Assembly (NCBI GenBank): GCA_045644765.1
Contig: JAZRHM010000013.1
Location: forward strand, 86,046-150,045
Length of the DNA stretch: 64,000 nt
Direction: 5' to 3'
Origin: JAFTYO01 sp045644765
GTDB lineage: Bacteria; Pseudomonadota; Alphaproteobacteria; RF32; CAG-239
Shown: positions 1 to 8,669 of the stretch, one piece after another
How the letters are laid out: the number at the start of each line of letters is the position of its first letter
Numbering within the stretch: position 1 is the first letter of the stretch
Program-made: the position numbers and the translations under genes
The notes under the pieces: generated by a model
Databases searched by the model: none
Told to the model about the DNA's origin: nothing
Seen by the model: only the letters and a program-made list of their open reading frames with translations

Positions 1-2
1 TT

Positions 3-674
3 ATCGGTGTAACTCAAAGCCGAGGACAAAGCGGTCCCGGAATGGATCAAGACGATACCATATACATTCCGCTGAGCACAGCGCAAAAAAAAGTGACCGG
101 TGTTGAATTTCCGGATATGGTAAAGATGATTATGCTACAAGCAGTAGATGCTCAAAGCACTTATACATCTCAAGAAGAAATCAGGGCACTTTTACGCCAA
201 AGACACAACTTAGGTGCAAACAAAGATGACGATTTTGTAATACGCAACTTAACACAAATGATGGAAATGATGGAAAGTTCGACCAAAGTATTAACTATCT
301 TACTCGGCTCCATTGCCTCGATTTCTTTAATTGTCGGTGGTATCGGAATTATGAACATCATGCTTGTTTCAGTTACGGAAAGAACACGTGAAATCGGTAT
401 ACGTATGGCTATTGGTGCTAAAACTTGGGATATTAGGCTTCAATTTTTAACTGAAGCATTGGTTTTATCATTAATCGGAGGTTTGATTGGCGTCATAATT
501 GGGCTAATCGGTTCTTGGGCAATATCCGTATTTTCAACATTTAGTGCTGTTGTATCTATATTTTATGTCTTGTTACCCTTTACGGTTTCCGGACTTGTAG
601 GATTGTTTTTCGGGTTTTATCCAGCATATAAAGCATCTTTGCTAAATCCGATAAACGCATTAAGGTATGAATAG
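3..674 (+). CDS. MacB/FtsX-type ABC transporter permease, C-terminal part
   Basis: The frame is open from base 3 at the left edge, so the N-terminal part lies outside the window. What is visible is the end of a MacB-like permease: a periplasmic segment with DQDDTIYIPL, then three hydrophobic segments. Between the first and second sits the cytoplasmic loop ERTREIGIRMAIGA, and the protein closes with YPAYKASLLNPINALRYE; both are typical of MacB/LolC-fold permeases. Such proteins work with an ABC ATPase and usually a membrane-fusion partner to move peptides, macrolides or lipoproteins across the envelope. The substrate cannot be told from this fragment. The ATP-binding part and partners would lie to the left. 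Confidence 0.88.
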   Translation: MGVTQSRGQSGPGMDQDDTIYIPLSTAQKKVTGVEFPDMVKMIMLQAVDAQSTYTSQEEIRALLRQRHNLGANKDDDFVIRNLTQMMEMMESSTKVLTILLGSIASISLIVGGIGIMNIMLVSVTERTREIGIRMAIGAKTWDIRLQFLTEALVLSLIGGLIGVIIGLIGSWAISVFSTFSAVVSIFYVLLPFTVSGLVGLFFGFYPAYKASLLNPINALRYE

Positions 675-687
675 TAAAATAATTTAA

Positions 688-879
688 AAATCGGAAGATG
701 CTTGAACCAAACCTTGCGGTTTGGCAGCATGACTTTAAAAAATGTCACCCTACTTTGTGAGTGAAGCGAACACCCATAACCTGTCACACCTCCGAACGAA
801 GTGAGGTCAAGGGGTCTTCGAATTAGTTTTAAAAAATCGGAAGATGCTTGGACCAAACCTTGCGATTTGGCAGCATGAC
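688..879. repeat. Two copies of a palindromic intergenic repeat plus a linking hairpin
   Basis: Two near-identical units, 688-733 and 834-879, share ATCGGAAGATGCTTG and TTTGGCAGCATGAC and differ at two positions. Each folds as a hairpin: outer stem ATGC/GCAT, inner stem CCAAAC/GTTTGG, with unpaired TTGA on the left side. Between them, 788-807 holds ACCTC...GAGGT. The string TTCGAATTAG TTTTAAAAAATCGG links units. The layout recalls the widespread intergenic repeats of the TGTCA(N)CCTGAGCGAAGCGAAGG(N)TCTT kind found in many bacteria, a comparison made from memory. Confidence 0.75.
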
Positions 880-888
880 ATAAACTAG

Positions 889-1149
889 AATCGTCATCGC
901 TCGTTTTCGTTAAGAAAACGTCCAGCGATCTTCGAATTAATTTTTAAATCGGTTGGTCCCTTGACGATTCCTGACGGAATCGAGGGACGACTTTTTTATT
1001 TTTCCTAGCGGAATCGAGGGACGACAATATTATATTAAAACATAACTGTCACCCTTCTTTGTGAGCAATGCGAACAAAGTCAAAGGGTCTACGAATTAGT
1101 TTTAAAAAATCGGTAGATGCCTTGACCTCACTCCGTTCGGAGGCATGAC
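889..1149. repeat. Further members of the bulged-hairpin repeat family
   Basis: Hairpins follow one another: 895-928 (ATCGCT, CGTTTTC, loop GTTAA, GAAAACG, bulge TCC, AGCGAT); 958-986 (CCCT, bulge TGA, CGATTCC, loop TGAC, GGAATCG, AGGG); a partial direct repeat GGAATCGAGGGACGA at 976-990 and about 1010-1024; 1050-1089 (ACCCTT, CTTTGT, ACAAAG, bulge TCA, AAGGGT); and 1107-1149, a third ATCGG-GATGC unit whose inner part GACCTCACTCCGTTCGGAGG is nearly the reverse complement of 788-807. No protein-coding signal is seen in 675-1394 apart from the promoter of the next gene. Confidence 0.7.
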
Positions 1150-1329
1150 TTTATTGTTGTTTTGCCTTATTTTTTTATAAAAAACAAATCTTAAAAAACG
1201 CTTTGTTTACAACAACTTAAACCTTGAAAGAGCTGCACAAAAACCAACGTTTTTTTGCAAAATTGATTTTTCTTATTTTTCAAAAACTTAAGCAAAAGCA
1301 AAAACAGTGCACAGAAGAGAAAAAGGTGC

Positions 1330-1357
1330 TTGATTTAAACGTACGTTTTTGTAACAT
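1330..1357 (+). promoter_or_regulatory. Candidate promoter with palindromic operator, autotransporter gene
   Basis: TTGATT (1330-1335) and TAACAT (1352-1357) are 16 bases apart and can serve as -35 and -10. The spacer contains AAACGTACGTTT (1337-1348), a perfect 12-base palindrome. Its position would let a bound dimer block the polymerase. Both the promoter and the operator are inferred from sequence only. Confidence 0.45.
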
Positions 1358-1394
1358 AACACCATATATACTGCAACTATTATAAGGAAAAATT

Positions 1395-4300
1395 ATGAAC
1401 AAATTTATATTAAAGAACAAACTCTTAGCCACAACTGCTATTTGTTCTGTTATGTTATGTGCCGAATCGTTTGCCTTATCGCCAACCTTAGACACCTTAA
1501 AAACTCAGGCTACAACATTAACAGGTAACTATATTTTAACTGAGCTTGGTTCAAACACTTTACCTGATGGGGCATCAAAAGTAAAAATCGGTGATACTGT
1601 ATATTATTTTACACCAAGTGGAGATGATGCTGATTTGCTTAAAACCTTAGCGGGAACATCTGCCGGCAATTTGGTAGAAGATGCAAATGGTGTTTTTGAC
1701 CTTAGTGGCACAAAATATGGTTTTAATGTAAGTGCAATCCCAAATAGTGTGTTTTCTTACGGAACAGGAGATGAAACAAATTATCATTTTATCACTAAAG
1801 AAGCCAATGATGAAGGCGTTTTAACAACCACATATCATACAATTGACCTCAACCCAAGTAAATTCGGAACTTCTGAAAGCCTATCATGGACAGCCTTAGA
1901 TAGTAAACCAAGTAGTATGACTAACGTAATCGCCGTAAATTTGCCAAACAATGATATAAAATATTTTCAATATGCTTATACTTACACAAAGCCTACAGGT
2001 TATACGGAAATAAAAAATAAATCCGAGCAGGTAAATGTTACTAATTCCCAGGGAGAGTTCACATACAAATATATTGGTTCGGCTGTGAAAAATTCAGAGG
2101 GAGATAATTATGGTGATATAAATAAGAAAGTGCTTTCAAACAATAAAATAACAGGAATTTTAACAAATAATGGCTCTAATACCAGTAATTTATATATCTA
2201 TGGTGGAGCTATTTTTAATCAAGGAACTATAGGCAATATAACTGCTGATTTTGTAGGAAATTATACTTCAATTACCTCATCAACAATATATTCAGGACTT
2301 TATGCTTATGGTGGTGCACTTTCGAATTATGCCAATACTTCCGATTCAATAGTAAGTATAGGTAATATCACCGGTAATTTTAATAGTAATTACGCAAAAG
2401 CTGAAACTTCATATAGATACATAAATGGTAGTACAGGTGCTTATGGAGGCGCAATTTATAATTACGCAGGTAATAGCTCAACTGCACAAATAGGTAATAT
2501 TATTGGTGATTTTAGTTATAATAAAGCAGAAGCATCTGCTTCAGGTAGTAATAAACGTTTTGCTAACTCATATGGAGGTGCTATCTATAACGGTGCAGAT
2601 ATAGGTTCAATAGCTAGTATAGCAAGTATTACAGGAACTTTTTTCAAAAATTATGTTTTATCAAACAACCATTACAATCAAGATTCTTATGTTTATGGAG
2701 GTGCTATTTATAATAATAGTATAATTAGCGATATAATAGGTAGTTTTATTCTTAATAATGCCATTCTTAAGAAAGATCCTGGTAAGGCTCGTGGAGGTGC
2801 TATTTATAACTCCGGTACAATTAATAATATCAGTGGCAACTTTATTAGTAATTATATTGAAACAGCAAGTGAAGGAGAAGGTAGTGCAATTTATAACTCT
2901 GGCACAATTAATGATATCAGTGGTAACTTTATTGGTAATTATATTGAAACAGCGGGTGACGGAGAAGGTAGTGCCATTTATAATGAAGGTACAATAGAAA
3001 ATTTAACTGCTGATTTTATCAGTAACTATACAACATCAACCAATACTGCTTTTGGCGGGGCTATCGCTAATAGCCAATCAAATAAACTAAAAAGCATAAC
3101 CAGTAATTTCATCAATAACTATGCGATAGGGGATTCTGCTCTTGGTGGGGCTATTTCTAATAGATATGGCGCAATAAAAGGTATAACCGGTGATTTTATC
3201 GGTAATAGCGTCACTTCAACAGGTACTAAACAATATTCTTATGCCTATGGAGGAGCTGTTTATAATGCCTATAACAGCACAATTGAAAGTATAGTTGCTG
3301 ATTTTATCGGTAATTATGCAACAGGAGGTAATGCTTATGCTGGTGCTATTTATAATTATAGAAGTAGCTCAATAAATAATATAACAGGTGATTTTATTGG
3401 TAATAGTGCAACTTCAACAAATGGTTCTACATATGGTGGTGCTATTTACAATCAGAGTTCAATTAGCAATATAACCGGAGATTTTATCGGTAATTATGCC
3501 AAATCAACATCCGGAACAGCACAAGGTGGAGCTATTTATTCTAATAATAATATCACTTTATCAGCAAAAGAAAATGGCAGTTCCGTAATCAAAGATAACT
3601 ATGTTGAAGATAAAGACGGTAAAAGAGCTGAAGCTATTTATATGGCTAGTTCCGGTGCAACTTTAACCTTACAAGCAAACAACAACGGCACTATTGAAGT
3701 TTATGATATCATAAATGGTACCAGTGGTTATAATGTAAAACTTACAGGTGACGGTACCGGTTCTGTTTCGTTGTTTAATGATGTCTTAAATGCCAAAGTT
3801 ACTGCCAAGAATGTGGGGGTAAATTTATCAAACGGCGTTGCTAAAGACTACACCTTCAACTCTTTAACAACTGATGACACAGCTCATTGGAACATCGATG
3901 TAAATTTAACCGAAAAAATTGCTGACAACATCACAAGCAGTGGTTCTACAGGAACTCTTTATATCGATAAAATCAACAATATCGGTTCAACAGATGAAGA
4001 TATCACAATCCAAATTCTTAAAAACACCGATGATTTAGATAAATTACAGTTAGCCTTAAATGAAGATAATTTCGAAATTGTTGAAGATGGTAGAAAAGTT
4101 GATAACACAGTTTATTATTCCAAAAACTATGTTCAAGAAGAAGGTATCTCTCTTGATACAACAAGTACATTAAATGACAGTATCCGCATTTATAAAGATG
4201 GAATTTATGATGCATTAGCTCTTATCAACGACAAAGAAACAACTGAAGAGCGTTCTTTTATCTTTGATATTGCCGGTACTCACACCTTAAACCAAGACCT

Positions 4301-6113
4301 CTTGGCAACAACCGAAGGCGTTTTGAACATTGAAGGTTTTAACGATGGTGGCGAGAGTTCTGTTATCAATGCCAACGGACATTCGTTGTTCAGCTTAGAT
4401 AACGCAACAACACTTAACATCAATGGTGTAACCTTAAGTAATGCATCGGGTGATGCAATCAAAGTTTCAAACTTAGCAGAACTCAATTTGACCAATGTAT
4501 TGTTTGAAAACAATGGTGCAAATGCAATATCTTCTTTTGGTAACGTTAATATCAATGCCAAAGATACAGACATTGCAATGAGCGAAAACATCTCTATGAC
4601 AGGTGATGCAACAAACAATATCAGCTTATCACTTAAGGCTGAAAACGGTGCATTAAACTTGTCAAACGAAATCTCCGGCAGCAATTATGATTTATATCTT
4701 AAAGGCGGAGATATCAACGTGAGCGGTTCAATCAGCGGTGCCAACAACTTAGAAATGGCTTCTTCTGTAGTGCTCGGCTTAGGAACAGATGCTCGTATCA
4801 ATGTAAACAATATGTTCCAAGCTCAAGAAACATCTATGATAAGCACTGCTTCAACTTCTGCTCCAAGTTTGAAGATAGATGCAAACATTGCAAACGATGT
4901 TTTAACTACAGGCTCAATTGATGTAAACGGAGACGTAAGCGGAACATATAATGTTATAGTAAATGCTCTAAGCACAGAATATGCTTCAAATGCATCTGTG
5001 TTCTTAAAAGCATTACAAGACGATGCAACAACTGCTTCAGACTTTAAGGTGTTCCGTGTTGAAAACAGCCCTTACGTGTGGGAAACAGTCTTAAATGCCG
5101 GAGGAGAAACAGAAGGTTCAACATGGTATCTTACCATGGAAAAACCTCTTATTGAAGGGGCTGTTGCAGTTACACCTGAAATTATAGCTTCTTCCGGTGT
5201 AACAACATCAGGACTTTCTCAAACCAACGGTATGATTTATAACATTATGCGTAAAGTGAACGTAAACCAAGTATATTGTCCGGGATGTGGTTTTTATGAT
5301 TATAACTGGGACGGAAAATCTTTGCACAATGCATGGGCAGATACCACTTATAACGGCCTAAAAATCAGCGCTCCGGTTGAGATTGAAGCCAATGTTTGGG
5401 GCTTAGATGCCGGTGCTGACATTCAGCAAAACTTAAACAATAAGCTTGGTATATTTGCTTCTTATCGCAAAGGTAACTATGAAATGAGCGGTAAAGGTGA
5501 AAAGATATATTCAACAATCGGTTCCGAAGTTGATATCGACAGCTATTTAGCCGGTTTATATTATCGCTTTGATAAAAACAACTGGTACGCATTTGCCACT
5601 GTTTACGGCGGTTTACAAAATGCCGAAATCAAAACAGATGATGGTGTAAAATCTGATACAGATGGTACCGAGTTTGGCGCAAGTGCTGAAATGGGATATA
5701 ACTATGCCTTAAACAGAAACTGGTCACTTACACCAAGTTTGGCAGCATTTTATTCTCAGATAGATTATGACGATGCAACCGACAATGCCGGTAAAACCGT
5801 TAAGTATAACAACTTAAAACAAGTAGAACTTGAGGCAGGTCTTAAACTTGCTCATACTAAATATACCTTAAACGGTTTTTATGCTTTCCATATTAAACCA
5901 AGTGTTGTTCAAACCTTGGTAGACGGCGATGAAATCAACGTTGAAGAACTTGGAAAAGTTGAAACTGTTGACAATAAAACTTTAGGTAGAGTTGAAGTTG
6001 GCGGAACATATGGTTTTGCTGATCGTTGGTCAGCTTATGGTTGGTCAAACTACACCTTTGGTTCAGACTATGATGCAGTTTCTTTAGGTCTTGGCTTAAA
6101 TTATGCTTGGTAA
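1395..6113 (+). CDS. Autotransporter (type Va) with GGAIYN-repeat passenger
   Basis: A 1572-residue secreted surface protein. Residues 1-28 form a signal peptide ending in ESFALS. From about residue 265 to 715 the passenger holds some 14 imperfect repeats of 23-40 residues built on GGAIYN(x)nGNITGDFIGNYA, a pattern expected to fold as a beta-helix. Two units (nt 2794-2967) are nearly identical over 87 bases. A second, non-repeated passenger half follows. The last ~260 residues form the outer-membrane barrel, with alternating aromatic strands and a terminal NYAW; the final aromatic residue is the usual Bam signal. AAGGAAAA lies just upstream of the ATG. Likely an adhesin or self-association factor; no catalytic motif was seen. 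It is much longer than its neighbours and stands alone between repeat DNA and a strong terminator. Confidence 0.9.
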   Translation: MNKFILKNKLLATTAICSVMLCAESFALSPTLDTLKTQATTLTGNYILTELGSNTLPDGASKVKIGDTVYYFTPSGDDADLLKTLAGTSAGNLVEDANGVFDLSGTKYGFNVSAIPNSVFSYGTGDETNYHFITKEANDEGVLTTTYHTIDLNPSKFGTSESLSWTALDSKPSSMTNVIAVNLPNNDIKYFQYAYTYTKPTGYTEIKNKSEQVNVTNSQGEFTYKYIGSAVKNSEGDNYGDINKKVLSNNKITGILTNNGSNTSNLYIYGGAIFNQGTIGNITADFVGNYTSITSSTIYSGLYAYGGALSNYANTSDSIVSIGNITGNFNSNYAKAETSYRYINGSTGAYGGAIYNYAGNSSTAQIGNIIGDFSYNKAEASASGSNKRFANSYGGAIYNGADIGSIASIASITGTFFKNYVLSNNHYNQDSYVYGGAIYNNSIISDIIGSFILNNAILKKDPGKARGGAIYNSGTINNISGNFISNYIETASEGEGSAIYNSGTINDISGNFIGNYIETAGDGEGSAIYNEGTIENLTADFISNYTTSTNTAFGGAIANSQSNKLKSITSNFINNYAIGDSALGGAISNRYGAIKGITGDFIGNSVTSTGTKQYSYAYGGAVYNAYNSTIESIVADFIGNYATGGNAYAGAIYNYRSSSINNITGDFIGNSATSTNGSTYGGAIYNQSSISNITGDFIGNYAKSTSGTAQGGAIYSNNNITLSAKENGSSVIKDNYVEDKDGKRAEAIYMASSGATLTLQANNNGTIEVYDIINGTSGYNVKLTGDGTGSVSLFNDVLNAKVTAKNVGVNLSNGVAKDYTFNSLTTDDTAHWNIDVNLTEKIADNITSSGSTGTLYIDKINNIGSTDEDITIQILKNTDDLDKLQLALNEDNFEIVEDGRKVDNTVYYSKNYVQEEGISLDTTSTLNDSIRIYKDGIYDALALINDKETTEERSFIFDIAGTHTLNQDLLATTEGVLNIEGFNDGGESSVINANGHSLFSLDNATTLNINGVTLSNASGDAIKVSNLAELNLTNVLFENNGANAISSFGNVNINAKDTDIAMSENISMTGDATNNISLSLKAENGALNLSNEISGSNYDLYLKGGDINVSGSISGANNLEMASSVVLGLGTDARINVNNMFQAQETSMISTASTSAPSLKIDANIANDVLTTGSIDVNGDVSGTYNVIVNALSTEYASNASVFLKALQDDATTASDFKVFRVENSPYVWETVLNAGGETEGSTWYLTMEKPLIEGAVAVTPEIIASSGVTTSGLSQTNGMIYNIMRKVNVNQVYCPGCGFYDYNWDGKSLHNAWADTTYNGLKISAPVEIEANVWGLDAGADIQQNLNNKLGIFASYRKGNYEMSGKGEKIYSTIGSEVDIDSYLAGLYYRFDKNNWYAFATVYGGLQNAEIKTDDGVKSDTDGTEFGASAEMGYNYALNRNWSLTPSLAAFYSQIDYDDATDNAGKTVKYNNLKQVELEAGLKLAHTKYTLNGFYAFHIKPSVVQTLVDGDEINVEELGKVETVDNKTLGRVEVGGTYGFADRWSAYGWSNYTFGSDYDAVSLGLGLNYAW
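2794..2984 (+). repeat. 87-base tandem repeat inside the autotransporter gene
   Basis: The segment encoding GGAIYNSGTINNISGNFIS recurs 87 bases (29 codons) later with few changes, and a third partial copy starts another 87 bases on. The unit keeps the reading frame, so recombination here would lengthen or shorten the passenger without breaking the gene. Confidence 0.8.
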
Positions 6114-6129
6114 TTATAGCATAACACAC

Positions 6130-6166
6130 AAAAAACGCTCTTGTTAACAACAAGAGCGTTTTTTAT
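6130..6166. terminator. Bidirectional terminator
   Basis: AAAACGCTCTTGTT and AACAAGAGCGTTTT form a 14-base-pair stem around AAC, with a T run on each strand. It ends the autotransporter gene and the oppositely oriented flotillin gene. Confidence 0.9.
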
Positions 6167-6184
6167 AATTTCTAGGTTTTAAGA

Positions 6185-7609
6185 CTACTTCTTGGTCAAA
6201 CCAAGTTTTTCAAGGAGCGCTTGACCTGTTTCAGTTCCGGCAAATGCCTCAACTGCTCCGGCAAGGTTAAAACCTCCGGTAGGAGAAATAGCATCTCCCA
6301 CGTTCTTTACGCCGGCTGCAACATTACCGCCACCTGCGATAATCTTGATATCTGCATGGCCGATATTTTCTGCCTGAGCCTTACCGACAGCCTCTTGAGC
6401 CTCAATCTGACGTACCTGAATGAGGTAGGTCTGATATGCTTGGTTCTCACCAACCTCTTTAGCCAAGGTAAGTTGAGCCTCAACCGATGCAAGTTGCATT
6501 TGTTTTTCGGCAGTTGCCTTAGCCTCACCTTCAAGGCGGATACCTTCTGCGGTTTTTGTCGCCATCACCAGATTACCTTCTGCTTCCTTGGTTGTCTTAA
6601 CCAAAGTTGCCTCAGCATCAAGTTCAGCTTTGCGTCTTGCAGCCTCAGCATCAATTTCGGTTTTGCGTTTTGTGGCCTCAGCAGAAATAATCGTTGCTTC
6701 GCGATCAATTTCGGCTTGACGAACCGCCTCAACTTTTCTAACCTCCATGTCACGCTCTTTGGTGATTCTGGCTTGTTCTTTGACTGCTTGGGTAGATTGC
6801 TCATCTGCAATACCTACCTCTTTGGCAACAGTTGCCTTGCGAAGACCTACCTCCTTGAGTTTGTCTTGTTCCTTGAGTGCGATACCACGCTCAGATTCAA
6901 TCTCTTGCTCACGAGCTGCTTGGTTGTTTTTTGCAACCGTGATACGGCTTTCTCTTTCAATCTCAGATTTTTTCTTCGCCATAATATTGGAGATTACCTT
7001 TTCGTTGTTGGCATCGCGGACGTCCATAAGCTCAATGTTCTTTACGGCATCAACACCCCAAGATTTTAGCTCATCTTTGACTTCTTCGGTAAACTGCTGT
7101 CCATATTTGGAACGTTCACCCATAATCTCGTTGAGGTAGTCTTTGGCCAAAATTGAACGAACAGCACCTTCGACAATTGCACGGAGTTGAGCACTCAATT
7201 CAGTAACATCCTGAATACGTGATGCGGCAACAACATAATCTGAGATTCTGAAGAAGCTTTGAATGTCCACCTCGAAAGGAACACGATCTTTATCAAAAGC
7301 TTCATAGTTTTTGATCTCAATGGCAATAATCTTCAGAGGTAAAACCTTCACGGAAACACCCAACCCCGGAATATACACCGGAAATTCGTAATAGCTGTTT
7401 CCTTTGTTGTAATCGGAAGATGTTTTTCCTCCACTTTTTTTCTCAGCCTCTGTCAAATCAGGTGCGCCATAGGTTTCTGTCTTTGCGCCTCGCCTTACGA
7501 TGTGAACCTCGTTGGTAGGAACGACACGACGGAGTGAAAGAATCCAAATAACAAGTGCTAAAAGCACCACTGCTGCCACGCCAATGGCAATTAAAAGAGT
7601 TGTACTCAT
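6185..7609 (-). CDS. Flotillin-like SPFH/band 7 membrane scaffold protein
   Basis: 474 residues. An N-terminal membrane anchor (about 4-24, LLIAIGVAAVVLLALVIWIL) is followed by an SPFH/band 7 domain (about 30-200) and a long Ala/Glu-rich coiled coil (about 200-400) with repeated EAEA-type heptads, then a Gly-rich tail. This is the architecture of flotillin/YqiK proteins, which oligomerise on the inner membrane and organise microdomains. No NfeD-type partner gene is next to it. Unlike nearly all neighbours, its start has no Shine-Dalgarno sequence: the leader reads AATTATTAACTATTTAAATT before the ATG. The coding sequence also looks clearly richer in GC than the flanking genes. Both features hint at a foreign origin (see findings). 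Confidence 0.88.
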   Translation of the reverse strand: MSTTLLIAIGVAAVVLLALVIWILSLRRVVPTNEVHIVRRGAKTETYGAPDLTEAEKKSGGKTSSDYNKGNSYYEFPVYIPGLGVSVKVLPLKIIAIEIKNYEAFDKDRVPFEVDIQSFFRISDYVVAASRIQDVTELSAQLRAIVEGAVRSILAKDYLNEIMGERSKYGQQFTEEVKDELKSWGVDAVKNIELMDVRDANNEKVISNIMAKKKSEIERESRITVAKNNQAAREQEIESERGIALKEQDKLKEVGLRKATVAKEVGIADEQSTQAVKEQARITKERDMEVRKVEAVRQAEIDREATIISAEATKRKTEIDAEAARRKAELDAEATLVKTTKEAEGNLVMATKTAEGIRLEGEAKATAEKQMQLASVEAQLTLAKEVGENQAYQTYLIQVRQIEAQEAVGKAQAENIGHADIKIIAGGGNVAAGVKNVGDAISPTGGFNLAGAVEAFAGTETGQALLEKLGLTKK

Positions 7610-7702
7610 AGTTTTTAATAATTTAAATAGTTAATAATTGATAGTTGTTTGTATGATAAAATATTTATCATGTTCTAGACATAATTACTCGTTTATGTCC
7701 GC

Positions 7703-7732
7703 ATATTACGCACAAATTTCATTAAATGTCAA
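7703..7732 (-). promoter_or_regulatory. Promoter of the flotillin gene
   Basis: On the minus strand, TTGACA (7732-7727), 18 bases, then TAATAT (7708-7703). The ~90-base leader contains an 8-base-pair hairpin (ATGATAAA...TTTATCAT, 7653-7671) and CAATTATTAAC (7640-7630), with no Shine-Dalgarno sequence before the ATG. Confidence 0.65.
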
Positions 7733-7751
7733 TAAGAAAAAGGTAAAAAAA

Positions 7752-7784
7752 TATAAAAAAAGCTCCGATAAACACCGGAGCTTT
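7752..7784 (-). terminator. Terminator of the dsbA-like gene
   Basis: On the minus strand, AAAGCTCCG...CGGAGCTTT followed by a run of T. It separates the thiol oxidoreductase from the flotillin promoter. Confidence 0.85.
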
Positions 7785-7802
7785 CTTCAGAACGGATTCT
7801 AA

Positions 7803-8540
7803 TTATTTTTCAGCATCAATTGCAGCTTGGATACCGTCTAAATCAATAGTGTTAAGTTTTTTACCGTTTAACACTAATGTCGGAACACCACGAACTTGAA
7901 CTTTGTTGCCAAGTTCAGCTACTGATTCAACTACATTTTTAACTTTATCAGATGTTACATCAGCTTTGAATTTTTCCATATCAAGACCGGCTTTTTCAAC
8001 AATTTCGTTGATTTTTGCTTCATCTAATCTTTCAGCACTTGTTAAAAATGCTTTATATACTTCCATAAATTTACCTTGCTCATTAGCAGCAACTGCAGCT
8101 AAAGCAATAGGCTTAGAACCTAAGAATGTCATAGGCTTGAACACAACTTTAACATCCGGATTGTTCTTTACAATGTTACTCATAGTATTTGCAATTCTTT
8201 TGCAATATCCACAGTTGAAGTCAAAAAACTCAACCAAAACAACTTTGGCATCTTTTGGACCTACATAAGGTGTGTTAGCGTCATTGTGGAGTTCTTCAAT
8301 ATTTTCCATGAACAATCTGGCGGCAGCTTTTTCTTCTGCTTCACGTTGCTGTTGTTCATATCTTTGCAAAGCAGTAACAACAATTTGAGGATTATTTTCT
8401 AAAATTGTAGCTACATCGCTTTCAGAAACAGCAACAGTATTAGAAGATACTTGTTTATTACATTTTGTGGCAACAACACCTGCTACACCTGCAGAAACTG
8501 CCAATGCCAAAAAAGAAACACATAAAGATGTTTTACTCAT
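7803..8540 (-). CDS. DsbA/ScsC-family periplasmic thiol:disulfide oxidoreductase
   Basis: 245 residues. An N-terminal hydrophobic export segment (about 5-25) is followed by a helical region like the ScsC/Com1 N-terminal oligomerisation domain (NNPQIVVTALQRYEQQQ, about 49-65). A thioredoxin fold comes next, with active site CGYC at 110-113 and the cis-proline loop RGVPT near 219. The family introduces or shuffles disulfides in periplasmic proteins; the trimer-type N-terminus suggests isomerase or shuffling activity as in ScsC, but this is inference. Cysteine-rich exported proteins in the window (for example at 57,266) are plausible clients. AAGGAAAA precedes the ATG. Confidence 0.88.
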   Translation of the reverse strand: MSKTSLCVSFLALAVSAGVAGVVATKCNKQVSSNTVAVSESDVATILENNPQIVVTALQRYEQQQREAEEKAAARLFMENIEELHNDANTPYVGPKDAKVVLVEFFDFNCGYCKRIANTMSNIVKNNPDVKVVFKPMTFLGSKPIALAAVAANEQGKFMEVYKAFLTSAERLDEAKINEIVEKAGLDMEKFKADVTSDKVKNVVESVAELGNKVQVRGVPTLVLNGKKLNTIDLDGIQAAIDAEK

Positions 8541-8558
8541 TTTAATTTTCCTTATAAA

Positions 8559-8572
8559 TAATTACGTAATTA
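8559..8572. promoter_or_regulatory. 14-base perfect palindrome between dsbA-like gene and phosphate operon
   Basis: TAATTACGTAATTA is self-complementary over all 14 bases. It lies 19 bases upstream of the dsbA-like start, close to a possible -10 (TACGTA, preceded 17 bases earlier by TTTACA). A binding site for a dimeric regulator is possible but untested. Confidence 0.4.
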
Positions 8573-8605
8573 AAAACAAAATTAATGTAAACGAATATTT
8601 AGACA

Positions 8606-8645
8606 TTTACAAGTATAAAATTATAGATTATGTTGACAAGTATAA
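8606..8645 (+). promoter_or_regulatory. Candidate promoter of the phosphate uptake pair
   Basis: TTTACA (8606-8611), 17 bases, TATGTT (8629-8634). A 10-base direct repeat, ACAAGTATAA, occurs at 8609-8618 and 8636-8645 on either side of the -10, spaced 27 bases apart. The repeat may be a regulator site, possibly for phosphate response, although it does not match the PhoB box known from E. coli. Confidence 0.4.
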
Positions 8646-8669
8646 GTTTTTTTTATTTTAGAGGTCAAA

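Noticed and set aside
617..856. 79-codon frame over the repeat region
   Set aside because: Runs through hairpin repeats and the end of the MacB-like gene; no ribosome site.
2794..2984. Possible CRISPR-like regular repeats
   Set aside because: The 87-base units are coding and lack spacers; no cas genes in the window.
4280..4684. 134-codon frame opposite the autotransporter
   Set aside because: Shadow of the passenger repeats; no start signals.
6221..7069. Long open frame (282 codons) on the plus strand
   Set aside because: It lies fully antisense to the flotillin coiled coil; repetitive codons there keep the opposite strand open. No ribosome site, Cys/Leu-rich nonsense composition.
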